Positions 1 through 8,081 of a DNA stretch of 64,000 bases are shown one piece after another. The position numbers and the translations under genes were made by a program. Position 1 is the stretch's first letter; each line of letters opens with the position of its first letter. This DNA is from CAZFER01 sp964517495 (GTDB lineage: Bacteria > Hinthialibacterota > Hinthialibacteria > Hinthialibacterales > Hinthialibacteraceae), in the NCBI GenBank assembly GCA_964517495.1, contig CAZFER010000031.1, forward strand, positions 6,892-70,891, written 5' to 3'. The notes beneath the pieces were generated by a model. It was not told where the DNA came from and searched no databases. It saw only the letters and a program-made list of their open reading frames with translations.

Positions 1-807
1 ATGATGTTTTTGTGGTGGTGGCTGGAAAAAGCCGAAAATCGGAAATATGGGATTAATATTCTATTATTTTCTCTCACTCATATCATTATCATTATATTGG
101 AAGGTGGCGATCATTTTGCATTGCATCGCTTTATGGCGCCGGCCTTGCCGCTTTTTGCGATTTTGAGTGTGCGTAGCCTGTATTGTTGTTATGACCGTTT
201 GCTTGTTTCCAAATGGGAAACGTTAACACCATTCCGGCTGGGATTTGCGAATGGGGTGTTTTTGCTGATTGTGATTACAATCTTTTGGGCACATAAGAAT
301 CAGATTGTGGAATATAAAGCTGATGACCGGTTTCATTTCTCCAATGGCGCCCAATGGCATTTTGATGAAGTCGCATGGGCAAAGAATTGGGCCGATGTCG
401 GACGTTGGCTTAAAACAAAATATCCCCCAGGGACTCAAATTGCGGTGGTGACTGCTGGTGCGATACCATATTATAGTGATTTGCCCAGTATTGATATTGT
501 GGGCATCAACGATCCGGTTATTTCTCATACCCCGGTGGTTGATCCTTCGCGACGCCATGTGGGCCATGAAAAGAGCAATCCGGACTATGTTTTAAGCCAC
601 CAACCAGTGTTTATTCAACTCTTTCCCCTCTTATTTTTCAGCAGCAGCCCTTATCCTGAGGAGAAGTTGGACGAGCTGTTAACCTATCCAGCTCAGAAGG
701 ATTTGTGGAATCACCCTCAATTTCAGCAATCATATAGTTACAATACAGAGAAGACCCAATTTGGAATTATTTCTTATTTTGAACGGGCCGGTTGGACGAA
801 TGAATGA
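1..807 (+). CDS. Integral membrane glycosyltransferase-like protein, C-terminal part
   Basis: The frame is open from the first base of the window, so the ATG at position 1 may be internal and the gene probably begins upstream. The visible part starts with hydrophobic helices (roughly residues 15-35, 43-65 and 78-97). It carries the segment GGDHFALHRFMAPALPLFAI, which resembles the 'GGD...R...P..P' loop of GT-C fold membrane glycosyltransferases such as AftB-like proteins. The rest (about residues 100-268) is a soluble tail that in this fold faces the periplasm. The stop codon overlaps the start of the downstream radical SAM gene by 8 bases, which suggests co-transcription. The substrate cannot be told. 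The GT-C assignment is from motif resemblance only. Confidence 0.6.
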   Translation: MMFLWWWLEKAENRKYGINILLFSLTHIIIIILEGGDHFALHRFMAPALPLFAILSVRSLYCCYDRLLVSKWETLTPFRLGFANGVFLLIVITIFWAHKNQIVEYKADDRFHFSNGAQWHFDEVAWAKNWADVGRWLKTKYPPGTQIAVVTAGAIPYYSDLPSIDIVGINDPVISHTPVVDPSRRHVGHEKSNPDYVLSHQPVFIQLFPLLFFSSSPYPEEKLDELLTYPAQKDLWNHPQFQQSYSYNTEKTQFGIISYFERAGWTNE

Positions 808-1801
808 AAAACGATATTACACCTTCAATCAATATTTAAAGGATCGCTTTGGCTGCCGCGTACACAAAGTGGCAATCGATGCGGGTTTTTCCTGCCCCAA
901 TATCGACGGGGCCAAAGGTGAAGGTGGGTGTACCTACTGCAACAATGAAGGATTTAGTTATAACTCGCGGCGTGAGATTCGCCCGATTCCCGAACAAATT
1001 GATAATGGTATTTCCTTTATGCGGAAACGGTACAAAGCCAAAAAGTTTATGGCGTATTTTCAGGCACATACCAATACGTATGCTCCAGTTAGCCAACTGA
1101 AGGAAATATACGACCATATTTTACCTTATGACGATATCGTGGCGATGGCGGTGGGCACCAGGCCGGATTCAGTGTCCTTGAAGACCTTGGATTTGTTGGA
1201 ATCATACCCAGATAAAGCTGAAGTCTGGGTGGAATACGGCCTGCAGACCAGCCATAACCATACATTACAGCGAGTGAATCGCTGTGATACCTATGAACGC
1301 TTTCTATGGGCCATCGATGTGACTAAAGATCGTAATTTGAAAGTATGTGTTCACGTTATTTTAGGGCTGCCCGGTGAAACCTATGACGATATGATGAAAA
1401 CCGCTGAACGCCTGGCGCCCTTGCCTTATCACAGCATCAAAGTCCACCTGCTTCATATTATGAAGAACACGCCGATGGAGGAGGAATATTTACGGGGTGA
1501 TTTCGAATTATTTTCGATGGACGAATATGTGCAGATTGTTTGTGATTTCCTCGAGCGTATTCCCGCTGATATTAGCATTCAGCGATTGACCGCCGATGCT
1601 CCACCGAGCGTATTGGTTGCCCCGCAATGGTGCCTGGAACGGCAATTGATTTATCAAAAGATTGATGAAGAATTGGAACGGCGAAATTCACGACAGGGGC
1701 TTTATGTTCCCGCCAATGTTCGTGAAGACCTTTCATGGCGATCCTTTGCCAAAAAGGATATTGATTCCCAACCCATACAGATCGCCGAACTGGCGTCGTG
1801 A
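800..1801 (+). CDS. TIGR01212-family (YhcC-like) radical SAM protein
   Basis: This 333-residue protein matches the YhcC family of radical SAM enzymes. Near the N-terminus it has GFSCPNIDGAKGEGGCTYCN, giving the three cysteines that would hold the 4Fe-4S cluster in the spaced C-x(n)-C-x2-C arrangement typical of this family. Further on are the family-like segments FQAHTNTYA, VGTRPDS and VILGLPGE. I chose the ATG at 800 because the protein then begins MNEKRYYTFNQYLK, as family members do; an upstream in-frame ATG at 761 lies inside the preceding gene. The start overlaps the stop of the upstream gene, so the two are probably translationally coupled. The reaction of YhcC proteins is not firmly established and I do not assign one. 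Confidence 0.9.
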   Translation: MNEKRYYTFNQYLKDRFGCRVHKVAIDAGFSCPNIDGAKGEGGCTYCNNEGFSYNSRREIRPIPEQIDNGISFMRKRYKAKKFMAYFQAHTNTYAPVSQLKEIYDHILPYDDIVAMAVGTRPDSVSLKTLDLLESYPDKAEVWVEYGLQTSHNHTLQRVNRCDTYERFLWAIDVTKDRNLKVCVHVILGLPGETYDDMMKTAERLAPLPYHSIKVHLLHIMKNTPMEEEYLRGDFELFSMDEYVQIVCDFLERIPADISIQRLTADAPPSVLVAPQWCLERQLIYQKIDEELERRNSRQGLYVPANVREDLSWRSFAKKDIDSQPIQIAELAS

Positions 1802-1897
1802 TGAATCATCGAATACTATATAAACATGCATCTCTGGTTAATTAGAGTAATTTTAATAACTTTATTTAGTGTACCAGGAGAGTAATTGGAGTGTATT

Positions 1898-2095
1898 ATG
1901 AACACCAAAAAGCAAGAAATATTGGATTATATTCATTCCCTTCCTGAAACGATGACCACATTAGATATTATCGAAAGTCTGCTTGTTAAGCAGCAGATTG
2001 AAAAGGGCTTGGCTGATGTGGATGCTGGATATGTTATCACCAACGAAGAATTGAAATCAAGATTAGCACAGTGGCGAAAATCCAATGGTCATTAA
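1898..2095 (+). CDS. Small antitoxin-like protein (ParD/RelB-type module)
   Basis: This is a 65-residue acidic protein starting MNTKKQEILDYIH and ending SRLAQWRKSNGH. The part 'KGLADVDAGYVITNEELKSRL' style C-terminus (residues about 38-58) is typical of antitoxins that neutralise ParE/RelE toxins. The ATG at 1898 is preceded by GGAG at a good distance; an in-frame TTG at 1886 is less likely. The GTG start of a ParE-like toxin fragment overlaps its 3' end by 25 bases, the usual arrangement of such modules. The toxin is truncated, so this antitoxin may now be an orphan. The family is inferred from size, sequence flavour and context. Confidence 0.6.
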   Translation: MNTKKQEILDYIHSLPETMTTLDIIESLLVKQQIEKGLADVDAGYVITNEELKSRLAQWRKSNGH

Positions 2096-2214
2096 CGGCC
2101 GAAGAAGATTTGCATGAAATTGAACTTTTTATCGCTAGAGACTCTATTCTCTATGCAGTCCATTTCATTCCAACACTCCTGGCAAGTACCCTGTGCTGTC
2201 AGCGAACTGATTGA
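2071..2214 (+). pseudogene. ParE/RelE-family toxin, truncated to its N-terminus
   Basis: From a GTG at 2071 the frame reads VAKIQWSLTAEEDLHEIE followed by LFIARDSILYAVHF. This is the classic ParE/RelE N-terminal pattern ('W.. A..DL..I..YIARDS'). After about 32 residues the frame runs into the 3' end of the oppositely oriented DUF1552 gene (its stop is at 2165-2167) and terminates at 2214 after 47 codons. A complete ParE toxin is about 90-100 residues, so the second half and its catalytic C-terminal strands are missing. The join at about 2163 therefore looks like a deletion or rearrangement breakpoint. The toxin is very unlikely to be active. Confidence 0.65.
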
Positions 2215-3514
2215 CAGGGGTACCGAAGGCATCCAGCATCGATACATACAGATTGGCTAGAGGTGTGTTCTTGTCGTAAACCAAATGTTTTCCTGTGGCG
2301 ATTCGTCCTCCTGCACGTCCACCTAACATGATAGGGAGATTGTGGGGATCATGGCGGTCGCCATCCCGCAGTGACGAGCCAAACAAGATCATGGAATGAT
2401 CCAAGAGGGATTGATCACCTTCCTTGATTTCCTTTAATCGGCGTAATAGATAGGCATATTGTTCAACGTGCCAACGATTGATGAGTTGATATTGTCTCAT
2501 CTTCTCTTTGTCCCGCTTGTGATGGGAAGTTGAATGATGGGGACCGTCCACCCCGTCAAGGAATGAAAAATTGATATTGCTGACTGAATTGCCAAACATG
2601 AATGAACACACCCGTGTGGTATCAGTCTGCAGGGCTAATACGATCATATCGAACATCAATCGCACATGTTCGGCATGTTTTTTTGGAATGCCTGCCGGTG
2701 GTTTTGGGTGTGAATCAAAGGATGAACGCGGTTTCCATTTATCCTCGTCATCCCGGCCAGCCCGTTCTATACGTTCTTCCAGGGAGCGTACGGAATGAAG
2801 GTATTCATCCATTCGTTGACGGTCTTCAGATCCCAGTTTCTTGCGCAGCCGATTTGCATCATCCAATACCAGATCAAGCAATGGTTTATCCTGTTGGGCG
2901 GCATCGCCGCTCATGCGGCTGGCTCGAAAGAGCCTTTCGTAAGCCAGGCGGGGATTGATCTCTTTGGCCAATGGGCTGGTTGGCGTACGCCAGGCGATAT
3001 GCGCACCATACACACGGGTATAACCGACCACGGCATCGACACCGGTTCGTACTGGTTCCGTGCCCAGTTCAAGCGATGGCAGCGGTGTGGGGGTTCCGCT
3101 GGCTTTCACGGCCAGCTGATCCATGGAAATGCCGTTGCTGTTTAAATCCACACCTACCGTCTTGTTAATAGTGGTGCAGGATAAAAAACCGGCTGATTTG
3201 ACATAATGGCCATCACCGGTATTGCTAGCTTGATTCCAAAGGTTGGTTAAGATAAGGACATCATCCTTTAAATCTGCCAATGGCTCTAATGTGGGTGAAA
3301 ATTTGAATGATTTGCCTTCACCTTCCGGAGTCCACATATTGGGATGCACTCCATTAGGCATGAATAGTACAGCCATTCTGGTTGGTGATGTCTCGACGGT
3401 TTTAGCGGCATGGCTCTTGGATGGCATCATCGCTTCAAGCCAGGGGAGAGCTAATGTTGTTCCTACTCCGCGTAATAGAGTTCGGCGGGATAATTTCAAT
3501 TGGTTTAAACTCAT
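2165..3514 (-). CDS. DUF1552 family secreted protein (Tat signal)
   Basis: This 449-residue protein begins with a twin-arginine signal (SRRTLLRGVGTTLALPWLEA), so it is predicted to be exported folded. The body matches DUF1552: MAVLFMPNGVHPNMW near residue 47, LRKKLGSEDRQRMDEYL mid-protein, and MILFGSSLRDGDRHDPHNLP near the C-terminus. DUF1552 proteins are abundant in Planctomycetes and relatives and are almost always encoded beside a DUF1592/DUF1588 cytochrome-like protein, as here, where the partner lies 34 bases upstream on the same strand. Their biochemical function is unknown; the pair is often compared with sulfatase and carbohydrate loci. A GAGGTAA ribosome-binding site precedes the ATG. 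The 3' end abuts a truncated toxin gene. Confidence 0.93.
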   Translation of the reverse strand: MSLNQLKLSRRTLLRGVGTTLALPWLEAMMPSKSHAAKTVETSPTRMAVLFMPNGVHPNMWTPEGEGKSFKFSPTLEPLADLKDDVLILTNLWNQASNTGDGHYVKSAGFLSCTTINKTVGVDLNSNGISMDQLAVKASGTPTPLPSLELGTEPVRTGVDAVVGYTRVYGAHIAWRTPTSPLAKEINPRLAYERLFRASRMSGDAAQQDKPLLDLVLDDANRLRKKLGSEDRQRMDEYLHSVRSLEERIERAGRDDEDKWKPRSSFDSHPKPPAGIPKKHAEHVRLMFDMIVLALQTDTTRVCSFMFGNSVSNINFSFLDGVDGPHHSTSHHKRDKEKMRQYQLINRWHVEQYAYLLRRLKEIKEGDQSLLDHSMILFGSSLRDGDRHDPHNLPIMLGGRAGGRIATGKHLVYDKNTPLANLYVSMLDAFGTPVNQFADSTGYLPGVLE

Positions 3515-3548
3515 GTTTTATTACCTCTATAATATATTGTACGAATAT

Positions 3549-5528
3549 TTAGTCCCACACTTGCACGGGTGGATTCCCCAAATCCTGCACTTCGTTGGCT
3601 GGCCGGTATCGAAATGGAACACTGTTGATGATTTCCCAGATCAATACTTGAGCTTTGTAGTCATTCTCTTTTAAGGCCTCAACGATATGATTTACGGTGC
3701 ATTGGTTTTCCATCACCAAACCGCGGCCCAGGGCATAACCGAGCATTTTCGTAGTTAGGTGTTGGATAAAGTCATCTTTTCTTTCCATCAAAAGAGATTT
3801 AAATTCGTCCACGTTGTGGAAAGATTGTCCATTGGGAAGTTGACCTGAGGCATCAATGGGCTTCCCCGCATCGTGATCTCGCCAACGCCCCACCGCATCA
3901 AAATTTTCGAAGGCAAAACCGATTGGATCGATCCGATCATGGCACGAAGCACACGCTGGATTTTTTCGGTGGGCCATCAACCGTTCGCGTAATGTTTTCG
4001 GTTTTTCTTCCTTGGTATTCTCTTCTAATTCCGGAACATCGGGAGGTGGTGGAGGTGGAGGGGAGCCCAATATGGTTTCAAGTACCCACTTTCCTCGCAA
4101 CACCGGGCTAGTGCGATGAGGGTAAGAACTGACAGTAAGCACTCCCGCCATTGTCATCACACCACCACGGTGGCTTCCCTTGGGTAAGTCAACACGGACG
4201 GGTTGTTGTTTATCGGCTTTTACTTCTTTATGGAGTTCATAATGCCGTGCCAATTGCCGGTTCATATAACTGAAATTGGTGTCGAGTAAGTGAAGCAGGG
4301 ACAGATTCTTATCGATGATCTCTTGAAATACAAACACTGGTTCGTATTTCATGGCAATCTGCAGCTGCTGGTTGTATCGAGGGAAGCGTTCTGTATCGGG
4401 CTTGGCATCGCGTCCCAATTCCCGGGTTCCCAGCCATTGGCTTACAAAACGATTGGCGAATTCATAAAATTTACGATCCTCAAGTGCTTTGCTTTTTCGC
4501 CGTTCCAGTTCTTCTGTTCTTCGCTTCTTCAACATCCGTTCCATTTGTTTGCGTAATATGGATGATTCATTGAGTTTCTTTTGTTCAGCCAGTTCAAACA
4601 GTTCTTTATCCGGCATACTGCCCCATAGAAAGTATGAGAGCCTGCTAGCTAGTTCGTAATCGTTAATCGGTTGTATTTGGTCAGTTGCATTGGAGGATTC
4701 AACCAGAAACAAAAAATGAGGTGAGATCAACACCGCTTGCATGGCATAAAACACAGCCGGTTCAAATGAATCGCCTCGTTGCTTTGCCTGTTTGAAAAGG
4801 GCCATCAGAGATTTCAGTTCGCTTGATTTAACCGGCCGGCGAAAGGCTTGGTTTGCAAACTCTTTCAACACGGTGCGAGCGGCTTGCTCTTCAGTGGTTT
4901 CATCATTGGGCCGTTTAATAAAAAGCGCCTCACGTGCCCGGTTATCCTTGGCTGCATAGTCCAAGGCCTCTTTGGCGGCATCCAGATATCGTTCAGCATG
5001 CACTGGTGAGAGAAACAAGGTTTCAGAAGCATTGTCAAAACCAGCACCTCCAGCGCCATCTGCAGGTAAGTTGTGTCCCGCATTAAATTGAATGTTGAGC
5101 AGCTCGCAAATGGTAGCAGCGTATTCGTCACGATTTAGCCGGCGTATTGGAGCTGGCCCTGGACTGATACCATCTCCACAAGCGGCCTGAATAATCGCTT
5201 GTTCCAACCAATTGACGAATGATGCCCGCTTTTCATCTTCAATGGGCAATGCATTTTTAGGCGGCATTTCACCCGTTTTGACACGTTTCAGGATGTCCGT
5301 CCAGGTGGTTAAATCAGATGCGGGGGATTCCGCATCAATAAAACGTGATAAATTAAGGCCCGCTTCGGGTTCATTTTGACCATGGCAAAACATGCAATGG
5401 GTAGCCATCATATTTTTGGCATCACTGAATGAGTAGGATATTTCATGGCTAAAACATAAAGATTGGCATGAAATCAAACCAATGATTGATAAACAAAATA
5501 ATCTCTTGACAGTCCCCACATAACCCAT
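3549..5528 (-). CDS. DUF1592/DUF1588 planctomycete-type cytochrome domain protein
   Basis: This 659-residue exported protein has an N-terminal signal sequence (about residues 8-27). A heme c motif, CMFCHG (CxxCH), follows near residue 43, within the PSCyt1-like domain MMATHCMFCHGQNEPEAGLNL. Next come the DUF1587/1595/1592 regions (PIRRLNRDEYAATICELL; ELASRLSYFLWGSMPD). Then comes DUF1588, which has a second CxxCH (CASCHDRIDPIGFAFENFD, about residues 525-545), and a C-terminal DUF1585 part. The two CxxCH motifs suggest covalent heme binding in the periplasm, although electron-transfer partners are unknown. It is the first gene of a pair with the DUF1552 protein. A proline run (PPPPPPP) separates domains near residue 490. 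Confidence 0.93.
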   Translation of the reverse strand: MGYVGTVKRLFCLSIIGLISCQSLCFSHEISYSFSDAKNMMATHCMFCHGQNEPEAGLNLSRFIDAESPASDLTTWTDILKRVKTGEMPPKNALPIEDEKRASFVNWLEQAIIQAACGDGISPGPAPIRRLNRDEYAATICELLNIQFNAGHNLPADGAGGAGFDNASETLFLSPVHAERYLDAAKEALDYAAKDNRAREALFIKRPNDETTEEQAARTVLKEFANQAFRRPVKSSELKSLMALFKQAKQRGDSFEPAVFYAMQAVLISPHFLFLVESSNATDQIQPINDYELASRLSYFLWGSMPDKELFELAEQKKLNESSILRKQMERMLKKRRTEELERRKSKALEDRKFYEFANRFVSQWLGTRELGRDAKPDTERFPRYNQQLQIAMKYEPVFVFQEIIDKNLSLLHLLDTNFSYMNRQLARHYELHKEVKADKQQPVRVDLPKGSHRGGVMTMAGVLTVSSYPHRTSPVLRGKWVLETILGSPPPPPPPDVPELEENTKEEKPKTLRERLMAHRKNPACASCHDRIDPIGFAFENFDAVGRWRDHDAGKPIDASGQLPNGQSFHNVDEFKSLLMERKDDFIQHLTTKMLGYALGRGLVMENQCTVNHIVEALKENDYKAQVLIWEIINSVPFRYRPANEVQDLGNPPVQVWD

Positions 5529-5824
5529 TGATACTTATTCCTCTATTAAGAGATGACATTATTGATCATCTTAGTCTATTATTTTAAACCATATGCTTTA
5601 ACTCTAGTAATGTCAAGTGAGTATTCAATTTTGGAGCATTGTAAATAAGATAAGTTTGAAGTCTTTATTACAAGTTAAAGTTTTTTCAGGCAAAAAGGAA
5701 CATTAATTGTGGCTGTGCGCAAGAATACGATATAAGGGATTGCTGAACGAGGAAGTATCCGTTCCCCAAACTGTTATATGTTTAAAGGCTGAAACGTAAT
5801 CTCCATTCTCCCCCTTTGTTCCCT

Positions 5825-6235
5825 CTATTCATTGGTTTGGGTTATATTATCATTTTTTCGTATGGATTTTGGAGGGATATAAAAGAATAGCCAAACCACG
5901 AAACCACCAAAAAGCACATAGGTTACGGCAAACACCCAGGGATCAAATTCATAAAACAATAATTCTGTCACCCAATGACGAATAAACGAATCCTGATAAC
6001 TTTCACCACGATATTCGTATCGTGTTTGATTTTCCCAAACCGTTAAAGGGCAGGGAATTCCTATTAACGTCATCACAACCACAAAACCGATCATCCCCAA
6101 ATGAAGCAGACGCAGCCACGTCCAACGTATCCACTCCCATTGCATAAAATAACCTATAATAATTAATGGCACGGGTACAATTACGCATAGTACATAAAGG
6201 AAATGACAATATAGTAAAAAATCTGCCCAGAACAT
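5825..6235 (-). CDS. DUF2784 family membrane protein
   Basis: This is a 136-residue protein with four predicted membrane helices (about 6-28, 42-60, 70-78 with the following loop, and 99-118). The segment HLGMIGFVVVMTLIGIPCPLTVWEN is the DUF2784 signature, where family members read 'H....GFV.......G..CPLT..E'. The function of DUF2784 is not known. The gene stands alone: about 290 bases separate it from the DUF1592 gene, and a HicB-like gene lies upstream on the same strand. No strong ribosome-binding site precedes the ATG, but no better start is visible. Confidence 0.85.
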   Translation of the reverse strand: MFWADFLLYCHFLYVLCVIVPVPLIIIGYFMQWEWIRWTWLRLLHLGMIGFVVVMTLIGIPCPLTVWENQTRYEYRGESYQDSFIRHWVTELLFYEFDPWVFAVTYVLFGGFVVWLFFYIPPKSIRKNDNITQTNE

Positions 6236-6275
6236 GATATTAACACACGATCAAATACCAAAACGATATAATAAT

Positions 6276-6494
6276 TTAACTGACTTGGTAAGAAACCGGC
6301 CGATATGTAGGTTGAGGAATAGGCTGGCCTTGCTCTTTTGCCGCCTGAATCCATGTTTCTTTTGCGATGATAACTTCCGCAAGGGCTTCAGTTGGAGTTT
6401 CACCAAATGCTGAGCAATGCTGTAAATCAGGAATATCAGCAATATATCCTTCGTCGTCTTCACTATAAAAAATATTGATGTGATAATCTTTCAT
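6276..6494 (-). CDS. HicB-like antitoxin domain protein, orphan
   Basis: This 72-residue protein reads MKDYHINIFYSEDDEGYIAD and continues with IPDLQHCSAFGETPTEALAE. That is the partial-RNase-H-like HicB fold signature ('Y.A.IPDL..C.A.G.T..EAL'). I chose the ATG at 6494 because AGAGG precedes it and the homologous region starts there; the frame is open upstream to 6578. HicB proteins neutralise the HicA RNase, but no HicA-like double-stranded-RNA-binding ORF is visible on either side, and the C-terminal DNA-binding helix found in longer HicB proteins is absent. It may be an orphan HicB, which is common, or a solitary regulator. Confidence 0.75.
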   Translation of the reverse strand: MKDYHINIFYSEDDEGYIADIPDLQHCSAFGETPTEALAEVIIAKETWIQAAKEQGQPIPQPTYRPVSYQVS

Positions 6495-6601
6495 GATTCC
6501 TCTTCTCTTGTTCATTTTATCTCGAATTTTTTTTTGATGCATTCCCAAATCAATAAAATCATGAAATAATAATTCCAAATCAATTTCATTCGAGGAGCAC
6601 C

Positions 6602-7930
6602 ATGAATAAACCTGTTAACCATTCACGCCGCCGTTTTAATAGGATGTTGACCACGTCTGTTGCCAGTACACTCGTGGCACCTTCCATTATTCCATCTTCC
6701 GCATTGGGGAAGGAAGGTCAAGTCTCACCCAGTGAACGGATTACCCTTGGAATCATCGGCACTGGCTCACATGGCATCAGTCGAAACATCAAGCGTTTTT
6801 TGACGGAACCGGACCAGCAAATTCTGGCAGTCTGCGATGTGGACCGCAGCCGGCGATTGGAAGCCAAAAAACTCATCGAAGAACGTTACGCTGAAACCCT
6901 CCCCAAAGGAACCTATAAAGGTTGCGATGATTACAATGACTTCCGTGAAATAATCGAACGGGATGACATCGATGCCATTATGAACGCCACCCCCGATCAT
7001 TGGCATGTAATCCCCTCCGTGATGGCGGCCAAAGCGGGGAAAGACGTGATGTGCGAAAAGCCCCTCTCGCTAACTGTGGTTGAAGGGCGTATCCTCAGCG
7101 ATACCATCGATAAGCATGAGAGGGTGTTTCAGACAGCGTCTGAAAACCGTTCCGTGGATGTTTACCACCGCATGTGCGAATTGGTCCGCAACGGCCGTAT
7201 CGGCAAATTGCAAACCATTTATGTTGATCTACCTTCCGGCCATTGGGAGCATGAGGCCTCCTTCAAAGAGGAACCAATACCCGAAGGATTCGATTATGAC
7301 ATGTGGCTTGGACAGGCGCCTGAAACTCCCTACTGTTCCGCACGCTGCCATTGGAACTTCCGATGGATTCTGGATTACTCCGGTGGTATGCTGACCGATT
7401 GGGGTGCCCATTTGATCGATCTGGCGCAATGGGGGAACGACACCGAGTATAGCGGACCGGTTGAAGTGGAAGGGCACGGCACCTTCCCAAAAGAAGGCCT
7501 CTACAATGCCGCAACTCAATTTGAGATTGAGTATAAATATGCCAATGGTGTAAAAATGATGGTTCGATCAAAATCTCCCGCCCTGCGTTTTGAAGGAACA
7601 GAAGGATGGATCGGCAACGATGGCTGGAGGGGAGAATTGAAAGCGGAACCGGCTTCAATTCTGAAGGAAAAAATCGGTCCGGATGAAACCCATTTATATA
7701 CCTGTCCTGAAGGTGAACAACGTAATTTCCTCGATTGTATTAAATCCCGAGAGTTATGTTATGCACCAGCAGAAATAGGCCATCGGACTATTTCCATTGC
7801 CCATATTGGTAATATATCTATGATGCTGGGCCGAAAGTTGAAATGGGATCCGGAGAAGGAACGATTCATTGACGATCCCGTCGCAAACTGGCTGCTCTCC
7901 CGTCCCATGCGCGAACCCTGGACGTTGTGA
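6602..7930 (+). CDS. Gfo/Idh/MocA family oxidoreductase, Tat-exported
   Basis: This 442-residue protein starts with a twin-arginine signal (SRRRFNRMLTTSVAS). The Rossmann motif GIIGTGSHG follows near residue 57, and the family EKP motif (CEKPLSLT) near residue 152. A conserved NFRWILDYSGGMLTDWGAH block, containing the putative catalytic DWGAH, lies near residue 255. Family members oxidise or reduce sugars and inositols with NAD(P); exported ones usually keep a tightly bound cofactor. It is closely similar in architecture to the protein at 9487-10770, including the WLGQAP and GNDTEYSGPVEVEGHG-type segments, so the two are probably paralogues. GAGGAG precedes the ATG. The substrate is unknown. 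Confidence 0.92.
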   Translation: MNKPVNHSRRRFNRMLTTSVASTLVAPSIIPSSALGKEGQVSPSERITLGIIGTGSHGISRNIKRFLTEPDQQILAVCDVDRSRRLEAKKLIEERYAETLPKGTYKGCDDYNDFREIIERDDIDAIMNATPDHWHVIPSVMAAKAGKDVMCEKPLSLTVVEGRILSDTIDKHERVFQTASENRSVDVYHRMCELVRNGRIGKLQTIYVDLPSGHWEHEASFKEEPIPEGFDYDMWLGQAPETPYCSARCHWNFRWILDYSGGMLTDWGAHLIDLAQWGNDTEYSGPVEVEGHGTFPKEGLYNAATQFEIEYKYANGVKMMVRSKSPALRFEGTEGWIGNDGWRGELKAEPASILKEKIGPDETHLYTCPEGEQRNFLDCIKSRELCYAPAEIGHRTISIAHIGNISMMLGRKLKWDPEKERFIDDPVANWLLSRPMREPWTL

Positions 7931-7964
7931 TTAATATATTAAGCTCACGGGCTAATTGAATTCC

Positions 7965-8024
7965 TGTGGTGCAAGCTTCTTGTCTTGCAATGACACCGAG
8001 AAAAGGCAGGATGCTTGCACCACA
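7965..8024. repeat. Inverted repeat between convergent genes
   Basis: The arms TGTGGTGCAAGC (7965-7976) and GCTTGCACCACA (8013-8024) are perfectly complementary over 12 bases. Complementarity continues inward for about 10 more bases with three mismatches. The element lies between two convergent oxidoreductase genes. It could fold as a long hairpin and act as a bidirectional terminator, or be a small non-autonomous repeat. There is no T-run close to the stem, so the repeat reading is favoured. Confidence 0.7.
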
Positions 8025-8081
8025 AAATAAGCATGCATATTGATGATATAATCACCTATCAATAGATCATTCATGTATTGA

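Noticed and set aside
5529..5824. Search for RNA genes or small ORFs between DUF1592 and DUF2784 genes
   Set aside because: I found no tRNA-like cloverleaf, no terminator-like hairpin and no supported ORF in this stretch.
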